A DNA stretch of 64,000 nt from positions 1 through 64,000 of the forward strand of contig NZ_JACESP010000013.1 in assembly GCF_013911755.1 (NCBI RefSeq). Reading direction: 5' to 3'. Below, one piece after another: positions 1 to 7,190 of this stretch; the stretch's first letter is position 1, and every line of letters starts with the position of its first letter. Source of the stretch: Sphingosinicella sp. GTDB taxonomy: Bacteria; Pseudomonadota; Alphaproteobacteria; Sphingomonadales; Sphingomonadaceae. A model generated the notes under the pieces. That model ran no database searches and was not told the origin of the DNA. It saw only the letters and a list, made by a program, of their open reading frames with translations. Position numbers and translations under genes: made by a program.

Positions 1-394
1 ACTGTTTGTCGTGATAGGCAACCGCAGCAACCATGCAGCCCGGATGCGTGGTTTCCAGTTCCGCCATCATCTCGGCGAAGAGCTTCAGCCCAATGAGGAA
101 ACCATGTAGCGGATCGTCAGAGAGGTCTCGGGCGCGCGCGAAGATCGCGTCGAGCTTGGCGTTGTCGTCGTGAATGAACCGCTCCAGCAACGCTTTGGCA
201 AGATCGGTCTTGTCGCGAAAATGATAGAAAAATCCGCTCTTGGTAATTTCAGCCGCGGCGATGATCTCGTCGATCGACGTGTTGGAGAACCCTTTGGCCA
301 GCACGGAGGCTTCCGCAATCTCCAAAATGCGGTCGCGCGTCGCCTCCCCGCGCGTCATGCCCTTGCGGGACGTCAAAGTCATCGGCGCATTCAT
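1..394 (-). CDS. TetR/AcrR family transcriptional regulator (partial, C-terminus cut by window edge)
   Basis: Reading the minus strand gives MNAPMTLTSRKGMTRGEATR followed by an N-terminal TetR helix-turn-helix (TSIDEIIAAAEITKSGFFYHF) at about residues 34-54. The ligand-binding part then continues to the window edge, so the C-terminus is missing. I used the ATG at 394. An in-frame ATG at 433 would add 13 residues but lies on a palindrome that is better read as an operator. The gene is divergent from the homocysteine S-methyltransferase gene and probably controls itself and that gene. The ligand is unknown. The family call is firm; the target is inference. Confidence 0.85.
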   Translation of the reverse strand, partial: MNAPMTLTSRKGMTRGEATRDRILEIAEASVLAKGFSNTSIDEIIAAAEITKSGFFYHFRDKTDLAKALLERFIHDDNAKLDAIFARARDLSDDPLHGFLIGLKLFAEMMAELETTHPGCMVAAVAYHDKQ

Positions 395-432
395 TCGCTC
401 CCTATGCCCGATTTCAGAACCTGCGTTTACCA

Positions 433-443
433 TACCAATGGTA
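433..443. promoter_or_regulatory. Candidate TetR operator (palindrome TACCAATGGTA)
   Basis: TACCA-A-TGGTA is a perfect inverted repeat around one base. It lies 39 bp upstream of the tetR start and about 190 bp upstream of the divergent methyltransferase. The position fits autoregulation, which is inferred. Confidence 0.4.
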
Positions 444-630
444 CAGTTTGCCACTTTTCGCGGTAGCGCGCTTCGCGCGGTAAAAAAGGCCCCGGTAAAA
501 CAAGCTGCTGATCTAAAAAGAAATACCCGAAGATTAGTATTTGTGTACCACTTCCCTTCTGGAGAGGGCTCGGACTTTGGACGATGTTTAACCGCGACAC
601 GCCGACGAACGGCGCCCGGAGACCATTGTC

Positions 631-1575
631 ATGTATAACACTTTCAAGACGTTGCCGCAGCTTGCTGATCGCCTTTTCCTCACCGACGGCGGCCTCGAAA
701 CCACATTGATCTTCCACGACGGCATCGACCTGCCGCATTTTGCTGCATTCGACCTCATGCGCACGCAGGAGGGCCGCAGGGCGCTTCACGCTTACTACCT
801 CCGCTATCTCGAGATTGCGCAGGCGAACGGCACCGGCTTCATCCTCGAAAGCCCGACGTGGCGGGCAAGCCCCGACTGGGGTGTGCTTCTCGGCTACTCC
901 GAGGCAGCGCTCGCGGAGAGCAACCGCGAGTCGATCGCGTTGATGCACGAACTCAAGTCTGCGTATGCGACTGACCAGATGCCCGTCGTCGTCAGCGGCT
1001 GCATCGGCCCGCGCGGCGACGGCTACGTGGCAGATGCAATCATGAGCACTGACGCAGCCCGCGATTATCATGCCTTCCAGGCCAACATCTTCGCCGAAGC
1101 GTGCGCCGACATGGTGACGGCGATCACCATGACCAATACACCCGAGGCCATCGGCATAGCGCGCGCAGCAGAAGCTGCCGGACTTCCCGTCGCGCTGTCG
1201 TTCACGCTGGAGACGGACGGCTGCCTGCCCACCGGTCAATCACTGGCCGAAGCGATCAACGCCGTCGATGATGCGACGGGAGGGTTTCCCGCCTATTACA
1301 TGATCAACTGCGCCCATCCCGATCACTTCGCAGCTGTGCTGAAAACACGCGGCGACTGGACGCAGCGCGTGCGCGGACTGCGCACCAACGCATCGCGGAT
1401 GAGTCACGCCGAGTTGAACGAAGCGCCCGAACTCGATGATGGCAACCCCGACGAACTCGGAGCGCAGAATGCCGCGCTGCTGCGGGCACTCCCTGCACTC
1501 ACAGTGCTCGGAGGCTGTTGCGGCACCGATCACCGTCATGTCGGCGCCATGTGCGCCCACGCACTCGCGGCGTGA
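631..1575 (+). CDS. Homocysteine S-methyltransferase family protein
   Basis: A 314-residue cytoplasmic zinc enzyme of the MmuM / betaine-homocysteine methyltransferase family, which moves a methyl group from a sulfonium or betaine donor to homocysteine to make methionine. The N-terminal LTDGGLETTL is the typical start of the barrel. C227 (INCAHP) and the pair C296-C297 (GGCCGTD) match the three zinc-ligand cysteines of the family. The length is usual for a stand-alone enzyme. The gene is monocistronic and divergent from a TetR gene. The natural donor (S-methylmethionine, betaine or another sulfonium) cannot be told from sequence. Confidence 0.88.
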   Translation: MYNTFKTLPQLADRLFLTDGGLETTLIFHDGIDLPHFAAFDLMRTQEGRRALHAYYLRYLEIAQANGTGFILESPTWRASPDWGVLLGYSEAALAESNRESIALMHELKSAYATDQMPVVVSGCIGPRGDGYVADAIMSTDAARDYHAFQANIFAEACADMVTAITMTNTPEAIGIARAAEAAGLPVALSFTLETDGCLPTGQSLAEAINAVDDATGGFPAYYMINCAHPDHFAAVLKTRGDWTQRVRGLRTNASRMSHAELNEAPELDDGNPDELGAQNAALLRALPALTVLGGCCGTDHRHVGAMCAHALAA

Positions 1576-1713
1576 TCGGAAACCGGCGCCGGACCCACCC
1601 TCGCACCGGCGCCGCCAACCGATGATCGCCCGAACCGCGGCGGCGCGGGACCGTCCCTCCACGACCGCGCCGCCGCTCCATGCTTGCTCTCCCACAGCAA
1701 AGGAAAACCCATC

Positions 1714-1941
1714 ATGCGTTTCGTCAGGTTCTTCATCATTGCCGGCATCATGAGCTTTGCCACGCTCGGCGGCGCCACTTCGGTGTTTGCCGCCGCCGCA
1801 GAGTGCAAGATCGCGCCGCCTCGGCCTCACGAAGCAGGTCGCGTCACACCGCCGCGTCGGGTTTGTACGGCAGCGCAAACCGCAACCGTTGCAAAAAAGC
1901 CGGTCGTTGTCGCGGTGCGGCTCCCCGGTCGACTGCGCTAG
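1714..1941 (+). CDS. Small secreted hypothetical protein
   Basis: A 75-residue protein. The ATG at 1714 is preceded by AAAGGA and starts a signal peptide with a basic N-terminus (MRFVRFF), a hydrophobic core and a likely Ala-rich cleavage site (VFAAAAE). The mature part is short, basic and Pro-rich, with two cysteines. No family was recognised. It lies 139 bp after the methyltransferase and may share its transcript. Confidence is moderate because the gene is small. Confidence 0.5.
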   Translation: MRFVRFFIIAGIMSFATLGGATSVFAAAAECKIAPPRPHEAGRVTPPRRVCTAAQTATVAKKPVVVAVRLPGRLR

Positions 1942-1950
1942 ACGCCAACG

Positions 1951-2343
1951 CTACCCAGTCGCAGCATCATCGGACAAAGCCGTCGCCTTCCGGGCGGCCT
2001 CCGCGCGCTTCGCGGTGCAATAGTCCTCGCTCGCAGTATCGATCGGACGCAGCGCCTCGAACTTCACAAGCAACGCGGCACGCAGGCGCTCGATTTCGTC
2101 TTCGAGCCGCGCAAGCTCCCGCGCGAGCCGGAGCATCTCGGATCGGCGCACGGCCGCATCCGGGCTGATATCGAATGGGGGTCCTGCCGCCCGTGCCTCC
2201 CGCTCCCGGCGCAGCGTCGCGTCGGCATCGACGATCGCCCCGGCAAAAATCGAAAGCTGGGCTTCGGCACCGACGAGCGCCTGGCGAATATCGTCCAGTT
2301 CGTTGCGCCTCAGCCTGCGGTCATCGTCATACGGCGTCTTCAC
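1951..2343 (-). CDS. Coiled-coil hypothetical protein next to ctrA (possibly FliJ-like)
   Basis: A 130-residue, almost entirely helical and highly charged protein without signal peptide or membrane segment. The central part (MLRLARELARLEDEIERL) has heptad character. Length, composition and position next to ctrA, which sits near fliI/fliJ in several alphaproteobacteria, would suit a FliJ-like flagellar export chaperone. No diagnostic motif was recognised, so this is only a suggestion. It is transcribed divergently from ctrA and faces the small secreted protein tail to tail. Confidence 0.6.
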   Translation of the reverse strand: MKTPYDDDRRLRRNELDDIRQALVGAEAQLSIFAGAIVDADATLRREREARAAGPPFDISPDAAVRRSEMLRLARELARLEDEIERLRAALLVKFEALRPIDTASEDYCTAKRAEAARKATALSDDAATG

Positions 2344-2470
2344 AGCGCGGGCCCCCGCAGTTCCGCACGAAGCATGACTACGTCTTCAGGAATCGAGGGG
2401 CGTTGGCAGCGCATGGGGCCAATATGCCCGTGCGTAGTTAATGTCGCCTTGCCACGGAGATTCCACAACT

Positions 2471-2497
2471 GATTCAAAACGAAACAAACCGTGACTC
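2471..2497. promoter_or_regulatory. Two GANTC (CcrM) sites in the ctrA promoter region
   Basis: GATTC at 2471-2475 and GACTC at 2493-2497 are both GANTC sites, the target of the cell-cycle methyltransferase CcrM. In Caulobacter the methylation state of a GANTC site in the ctrA P1 promoter times its transcription. Here the pair lies about 150-175 bp before the chosen ctrA start. The sites are seen directly; their function is inferred by analogy. Confidence 0.5.
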
Positions 2498-2531
2498 AAG
2501 CGCCACAGGAACAATTCAAACCGCGGTCGCG

Positions 2532-2581
2532 TTAACTTTTACGCGGCGTTAACCTTTGTAACCCATAACGGGCATGGTTAA
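2532..2581. promoter_or_regulatory. CtrA-type TTAA half-sites upstream of ctrA
   Basis: TTAA occurs at 2532-2535 and 2549-2552, 13 bases apart, and again at 2578-2581 as part of ATGGTTAA (2574-2581), the reverse complement of the CtrA-type half-site TTAACCAT. This suggests autoregulation by CtrA. The 13-base spacing differs from the classic 7. Confidence 0.45.
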
Positions 2582-2645
2582 CGGTTTGTACGCGGCCGGC
2601 CGGGATTGGCTGTTTGCCGTTGGGGGACATGAAGAGGGCTACTCA

Positions 2646-3359
2646 ATGCGGGTTCTGCTGATCGAAGATGACGCGACCACGGCGAAGAGCATCGACCTGA
2701 TGCTTTCGAGCGAAGGCTTCAACGTCTATACCACGGATCTTGGCGAAGAAGGCCTCGATCTCGGCAAGCTCTACGACTACGATATCATTCTTCTCGACCT
2801 GAACCTGCCCGACATGCACGGCTATGACGTGCTGAAGAAGCTGCGGCTTGCGAAGGTCGGTACGCCGATTCTCATCCTTTCCGGCCAGAACGAAATGGAA
2901 TCGAAGGTCCGCGGGCTCGGCTTCGGCGCCGACGATTACGTGACAAAGCCCTTCCACAAGGAAGAGCTGGTGGCGCGTATCCATGCCGTCGTCCGCCGCT
3001 CCAAGGGCCATTCGCAATCGGTGATCAAGACCGGCAAGCTCGGCGTGAACCTCGATACGAAGACGGTCGATGTCGATGGTGCCCGCGTGCACCTGACCGG
3101 CAAGGAATATGCGATGCTGGAGCTACTTTCGCTCCGCAAGGGTACGACGCTCACCAAGGAAATGTTCCTGAACCACCTTTACGGCGGCATGGACGAGCCG
3201 GAACTCAAGATCATCGACGTGTTCATCTGCAAGCTGCGCAAGAAGCTCTCGGCAGCGTGCGGCGGCGAGAACTACATCGAAACCGTGTGGGGCCGCGGCT
3301 ATGTGCTGCGCGATCCCGAGACGGGATCGGCTGCAGCGACCGAAGTCGCCGCCGCCTGA
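2646..3359 (+). CDS. ctrA: Cell-cycle response regulator CtrA
   Basis: A 237-residue OmpR-type response regulator, the master cell-cycle and motility regulator of alphaproteobacteria. The receiver domain (about 1-120) has the acidic pocket (IEDD) and phosphoacceptor D51 (LLDLNLPDM), the same number as in Caulobacter. The winged-helix DNA-binding domain (about 125-225) carries [11 protein letters not shown] and the [10 protein letters not shown] wing. The protein ends in Ala-Ala-Ala; a C-terminal Ala-Ala serves ClpXP turnover in Caulobacter. I chose the ATG at 2646 because it starts directly with the receiver. An in-frame ATG at 2574 would add 24 atypical residues over a CtrA half-site. It is monocistronic and followed by a terminator. 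Confidence 0.96.
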   Translation: MRVLLIEDDATTAKSIDLMLSSEGFNVYTTDLGEEGLDLGKLYDYDIILLDLNLPDMHGYDVLKKLRLAKVGTPILILSGQNEMESKVRGLGFGADDYVTKPFHKEELVARIHAVVRRSKGHSQSVIKTGKLGVNLDTKTVDVDGARVHLTGKEYAMLELLSLRKGTTLTKEMFLNHLYGGMDEPELKIIDVFICKLRKKLSAACGGENYIETVWGRGYVLRDPETGSAAATEVAAA

Positions 3360-3381
3360 TCGCGGATACGCTATCGTTCTG

Positions 3382-3414
3382 AAAGGGCGGCCTGTTTCAG
3401 GCCGCTCTTTTCGT
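3382..3414 (+). terminator. Rho-independent terminator of ctrA
   Basis: A hairpin with arms AAAGGGCGGCCTG and CAGGCCGCTCTTT around TTT is followed by a T-rich stretch (TTTTCGTTT). It lies 22 bp after the ctrA stop. Confidence 0.85.
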
Positions 3415-3687
3415 TTGGGCAGAGGCCTGATGCTCGCCGTGCCGCCCCCCGGGGCGCATCAGCGCTAATGATCAGGCACGTGTGTTGCTTTCGACACGGC
3501 AGGCCGTGAAGGCGAAGAATAGCGCCGTTCGCATGGAACTGTCGCTCGAATAGCCGGGTTCGGCCTCATCGGCGGCCCGGTTGCGTCGGCGCTTACACCC
3601 GCGAGGAGAGAAAGCCTTAACCATTCGGTGTGATTAACCAAACGAAACAATGTTGGGACATCCACCCCTTCGTTCAGGAGATCATTT
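3415..3687. promoter_or_regulatory. Intergenic region before the first TBDR, with two CtrA-like half-sites
   Basis: This stretch holds no supportable gene. It contains TTAACCAT (3617-3624) and TTAACCA (3634-3640), again TTAA-N13-TTAA as upstream of ctrA, ending about 50 bp before the receptor start. A loose inverted repeat CTGATGC / GCATCAG lies at 3427-3462. CtrA control of the receptor is inferred. Confidence 0.4.
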
Positions 3688-6180
3688 GTGAAGCGTTCGC
3701 TCTTGCTGGGTGCCGCGTGCTGCGCCCTCGCCGCCCCCGCTTTCGCCCAGGACGTCCAGACCGCTGCTGTCGAGGACGATCTCAGCGCCAACGAAATCGT
3801 CATCACGGCCACGCGCCGCGCGGAGACCGTGCAGGACGTGCCGATCGCCGTCACCGCGATCAGCGGCGATCTCATCAACAACGCCGGTGTCACCGACATC
3901 CGCGGCTTCGAGCAGCTGAGCTCAAGCCTTGAGGTCTTCACCGGCCAGTCCGCCGCGACCGGAACGTCGCTTTCCATTCGCGGCATCGGCACCGCAGGTG
4001 ACAATCCCGGCTTCGAGCCTGCTGTCGGCGTGTTCATCGACGGCGTCTACCGTGCGCGTGCCGGACTTGCGCTTGCGGAGCTTCCGCCGATCGAGCGCGT
4101 GGAAGTGATGCGCGGCCCGCAGGGTACGCTGTTCGGCCGCAACACATCGGCGGGGGCGCTCAGCATCATCACCGAAAGCCCGTCGTTTGATCTCGGCGGC
4201 TATGCCGAGGTGAGCTACGGCAATTACGATGCGATCTCGCTGAAGGGCGGCGTCACCGGCGGCGTCACGGACACGTTGGCGCTGCGCCTCGACGGCGTTT
4301 ACCGCGAGCGTGACGGCTACATCCACGACGTGAATTCGGGTCGCAGCATCAACAATCTCGATCGGTACACGCTGCGGGGGCAAGCGCTGGTCGAGAAGGA
4401 AGACCTGAAGATCCGCTTCATTGCCGACTATTCGAAGACCGACGAGCAGTGCTGCGGCGCCGTGAACGTCGTCGAGGGCCCGACGGCCCCGGCCATTCAG
4501 CTCGGTGCTTCGCTCGCCGGCCTCACCGGTATCTACACGGGCAAACCTTCCGAGCGCCGCATGGCGGCGACGCCGGGCCGCAGCTATGGCGAAGCGGTCG
4601 AGGAATGGGGTGTTTCCGCCGAAGTCACCTATGACTTCGAAGCGGTTACGCTGACCTCGATCACGGCGTGGCGCAATTGGGACGTGCGCCGCAACCAGGA
4701 CATCGACTTCTCCGGTTTCGACCGCGCCTATCGCGAGGGCTACGCGCCGGGGCTGCGCGACTTTACGCAGGAAATCCGCCTGCAGGGTTCGGCGCTCGGC
4801 GATCGTCTCGACTGGCTGGTGGGCGGCTTCTACCTCAATGAGAAGCTGACGCTGACCGACCGCGTACGCTTCGGCACGCAAGCGAATTTCTACAGCGATG
4901 CGCTGTTCGCGCCGAGCGGCTTTGAGCTGTTCGATACGTTCGGTCCCGCCGTTCCGGAATTTGGACAGGTGCTGATGGCCCTGAACCCGGCGCTTGCGGC
5001 AGCCGCCGCCGGTGACCCTGCCCTTTTCGCGCTGTTGAACTCCCCGCTCCCGGGCGGCAGCGAAGGCGACGGACAGATCAATGATCACTACCGCGTGAAA
5101 ACGGAAGCGCTTGCCCTGTTCACGCACAACGTCTTCGAGATCACCGACAATCTGAAAGCGACGCTCGGCCTGCGCTGGAACCACGAGAAGAAGACGATCA
5201 ACGCGAACCTCAACGCGGTTTCGCCGACGTGCGACTTCTATCTCGATCCCTCGACGGCGATCCTGACGGGTGCGCTCGCAGCAATGGCCCCGGACGCCAT
5301 TCTGCTGACCTGCAACCCGACGACGAACCCCGAGTTCAACGGGCTCTACAGCGGCAGCCGCAGCGAGAACGAGTTCACCGGTACGGCGAAGCTCGCCTAT
5401 ACGGTGACGCCCGACTTCATGCTCTACGGCGGCTACGATCGCGGCTACAAATCGGGCGGCTACAACCTCGATCGCGGCGGCTTCGACTCCGTCATCCTCG
5501 GCGGCGACGGCGGGCAGATCGAGGATCTGGAGTTCGACAGCGAAAAGGTCGATTCGTGGGAAGTCGGCTTCAAGTCGCAGTGGGGCCGCGCGTTCACGCT
5601 GAACGTCGCCGCCTTCTATCAGGATTTCTCGAACTACCAGCAGTTGGTGTTTTCGGGGAACAGCTTCGTCACGATGAACGTCGACAAGACGGTGTCGAAG
5701 GGCGTGGAGGCGGAAAGCACCATCCGTCCGGCGCGTGATCTCACCTTCCAGCTCGGGTACAGCCTCGTCGACGCGCGGATCAAGGACGGCAGCAATCTCG
5801 TCGGCACCCCGCTCCAGTTCGAGGCCGGCAAGCAAATGTCGCAGATCCCGCGCCACACAGTCACAGGCGCGGCAACCTGGATGCCGCCGCTCAGCGATAC
5901 GCTGAACGCGCTCGTCCACGCCGACTTCCGCTTCCAGAGCGAGCAGGTGACAAGTTCGCAGAGCCGCGGCATCGCCGACAACGAAGGCTTCGCCGTCGTC
6001 AACGCGCGCATCGGGGTTGGATCCGCAGACGACAAGTGGCGGCTTGAGGTCTTCGTCGAGAACCTGTTCGACAAATACTACCACATCGCCACGTTCGCCG
6101 TGCCGGAACAGCCGGGCACGATCGCGGCCTATCCGGCACTGCCGCGCTTCTACGGCGTGTCAGCCCGCATCGGCTTCTAA
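3688..6180 (+). CDS. TonB-dependent outer-membrane receptor
   Basis: An 830-residue outer-membrane receptor for active uptake driven by TonB-ExbBD. The GTG start at 3688 has an AGGAG ribosome site and opens a signal peptide ending near AFAQ. The TonB-box region (NEIVITATRRAETVQDVPIA) lies at about residues 35-55, followed by a plug with VEVMRGPQGTLFGRNTSAGA, then a 22-strand barrel ending in the aromatic GVSARIGF. It matches the sphingomonad receptors often tied to plant, aromatic or glycan substrates. No hydrolase is directly linked, so the substrate is unknown. A strong terminator follows. CtrA-like sites upstream hint at cell-cycle-linked expression. Confidence 0.93.
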   Translation: MKRSLLLGAACCALAAPAFAQDVQTAAVEDDLSANEIVITATRRAETVQDVPIAVTAISGDLINNAGVTDIRGFEQLSSSLEVFTGQSAATGTSLSIRGIGTAGDNPGFEPAVGVFIDGVYRARAGLALAELPPIERVEVMRGPQGTLFGRNTSAGALSIITESPSFDLGGYAEVSYGNYDAISLKGGVTGGVTDTLALRLDGVYRERDGYIHDVNSGRSINNLDRYTLRGQALVEKEDLKIRFIADYSKTDEQCCGAVNVVEGPTAPAIQLGASLAGLTGIYTGKPSERRMAATPGRSYGEAVEEWGVSAEVTYDFEAVTLTSITAWRNWDVRRNQDIDFSGFDRAYREGYAPGLRDFTQEIRLQGSALGDRLDWLVGGFYLNEKLTLTDRVRFGTQANFYSDALFAPSGFELFDTFGPAVPEFGQVLMALNPALAAAAAGDPALFALLNSPLPGGSEGDGQINDHYRVKTEALALFTHNVFEITDNLKATLGLRWNHEKKTINANLNAVSPTCDFYLDPSTAILTGALAAMAPDAILLTCNPTTNPEFNGLYSGSRSENEFTGTAKLAYTVTPDFMLYGGYDRGYKSGGYNLDRGGFDSVILGGDGGQIEDLEFDSEKVDSWEVGFKSQWGRAFTLNVAAFYQDFSNYQQLVFSGNSFVTMNVDKTVSKGVEAESTIRPARDLTFQLGYSLVDARIKDGSNLVGTPLQFEAGKQMSQIPRHTVTGAATWMPPLSDTLNALVHADFRFQSEQVTSSQSRGIADNEGFAVVNARIGVGSADDKWRLEVFVENLFDKYYHIATFAVPEQPGTIAAYPALPRFYGVSARIGF

Positions 6181-6184
6181 AAAG

Positions 6185-6219
6185 AAGGGGCGGCCCCAGG
6201 GGTCTCCGGGCCGCCCCTT
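6185..6219 (+). terminator. Rho-independent-type hairpin after the TBDR
   Basis: Perfect arms AAGGGGCGGCCC and GGGCCGCCCCTT enclose an 11-nt loop just after the stop. The T-tract is short on the plus strand. On the minus strand A/T follows (TTCTTT), so it may serve the convergent UrcA gene as well. Confidence 0.75.
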
Positions 6220-6234
6220 CCTCCGCTCGGCACA

Positions 6235-6573
6235 CTAATGGGCGGTGCCGGTAAGCATGGGGTCCGCGCGCGCAAGACTGCGCGAGCCTGAAATCACCGC
6301 GTCGACGTGCGCCTCGGCCGTCACCGACGTGTTCCGGATGCACGCGCGGCGAACCATTTCCATCGTGATGTCGGCGCTCGGCCGTGTGCCGCAAGCCGTG
6401 AGAACCGCGCCCGACACGCGCTCGCGCAGGGCGCGCTCTCCCGCGAGCGTGGTAAGATCGAGATCGGCGAGGCTGACTGCGACCGAAACCGGCTCGGCGC
6501 GCGAGGACGCGCTGAGGAGACCGACCGTTGTCGCCACCGCAAGCGCGATCGCCGTGCTTCTGACGTAAAACAT
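6235..6573 (-). CDS. UrcA family protein
   Basis: A 112-residue exported protein. It has a signal peptide (hydrophobic residues about 8-25, cleavage near SRAEP), then the UrcA pattern VSLADLDLTTLAGERALRER and two cysteines (LTACGTRP, RRACIRN) that probably form a disulfide. UrcA proteins are small periplasmic proteins common in sphingomonads; their role is not established. The gene is convergent with the TBDR and stands alone. Confidence 0.8.
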   Translation of the reverse strand: MFYVRSTAIALAVATTVGLLSASSRAEPVSVAVSLADLDLTTLAGERALRERVSGAVLTACGTRPSADITMEMVRRACIRNTSVTAEAHVDAVISGSRSLARADPMLTGTAH

Positions 6574-6750
6574 TCTGGGAAAACTCCTGTGCTGCGGGGT
6601 TCGCGAGGGGACACCGGGGAGGAAGGGCTGGGGGAACGTGTCCGCCTCGCGATGGCCCCTTATCGCCCACGCGCGTGACCGCCGCGTGAGAAGCGGGTCA
6701 AAGCAGCGTCAAAAAAGCGCGATAGAGGTGGAACGCCTCCGCCTCCGGGT

Positions 6751-6764
6751 TTGACGAAGATCAA
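6751..6764. promoter_or_regulatory. FNR/FixK-type box
   Basis: TTGAC-GAAG-ATCAA fits the FNR/FixK/Crp-family consensus (TTGAY-N4-RTCAA) exactly. It lies 64 bp before the TTG start of the downstream small gene. Oxygen or nitric-oxide control is inferred. Confidence 0.5.
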
Positions 6765-6780
6765 AGACAGCAACGTTGAG

Positions 6781-6797
6781 GGGGCGGAAAAAGCCCC
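6781..6797 (+). promoter_or_regulatory. Hairpin in the leader of the small gene
   Basis: GGGGC-N7-GCCCC forms a short stem between the FNR-like box and the start. It could be a leader structure or a chance GC repeat. Confidence 0.25.
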
Positions 6798-6827
6798 GCT
6801 GAAAGACGGCACCAATGGGGAACGGCG

Positions 6828-7025
6828 TTGATCCCGAGCGATTTCGAATATCACCTGCGCCGCGCCGACGAACACTGGCGCCTCGCCCGCGCCGCCGTGT
6901 CGCCGGAAAAGCGTGCAATGCACAGCCGCATTGCCGACGCCTATATCCGAATCGCCGAAAAATTCTGGCGCCAGCGGCGAATCGCAGGTGTACCCTCTGA
7001 TGGCGGACTCATTCGCCTGCAGTGA
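6828..7025 (+). CDS. Small conserved-looking hypothetical protein
   Basis: A 65-residue soluble helical protein rich in Arg, Ala and His (DFEYHLRRADEHWRLARAA). It resembles short alphaproteobacterial proteins built of the pattern Y/H-RRRA-x(n)-A, of unknown role. The likely start is TTG at 6828 after GGGGAACG. An ATG at 6815 lies in another frame that gives a less convincing protein. It is monocistronic and sits behind the FNR-like box. Confidence 0.55.
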   Translation: MIPSDFEYHLRRADEHWRLARAAVSPEKRAMHSRIADAYIRIAEKFWRQRRIAGVPSDGGLIRLQ

Positions 7026-7165
7026 GCGGGATCAAAATATCCCGCGTTTTGTAAGCCTGTCCGACACATCGGGCGGCGTTCATTTCCGTACTGTGACAGC
7101 TGCGTGAACTTTGTGTGAGCGGCTCGACTCATCCGAAAAATACGCCTCATAGGCGACCCCGGAAA

Positions 7166-7173
7166 ATGGTTAA
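7166..7173 (-). promoter_or_regulatory. CtrA-like half-site (reverse TTAACCAT)
   Basis: ATGGTTAA lies 17 bp before the start of the choice-of-anchor gene. It is a third instance of this octamer in intergenic DNA of the window. Confidence 0.3.
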
Positions 7174-7190
7174 CAAGGGGTCTCCGTTCT

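Noticed and set aside
480-630. SAM or cobalamin riboswitch before the homocysteine S-methyltransferase
   Set aside because: No conserved riboswitch core could be recognised in this leader.
427-1239. Minus-strand frame opposite the homocysteine S-methyltransferase
   Set aside because: Antisense shadow; the plus strand carries the zinc cysteines and family motifs.
3427-3462. Inverted repeat CTGATGC / GCATCAG after ctrA as an operator
   Set aside because: The spacer is 22 bases and C/G-rich, and it sits between a terminator and the next promoter; too loose to call, though its half-site resembles the palindrome at 21821.
3922-6084. Long minus-strand reading frame opposite the first TBDR
   Set aside because: A GC-driven shadow frame rich in Arg, Ala, Val and Glu with no domain; the plus strand has a complete receptor.
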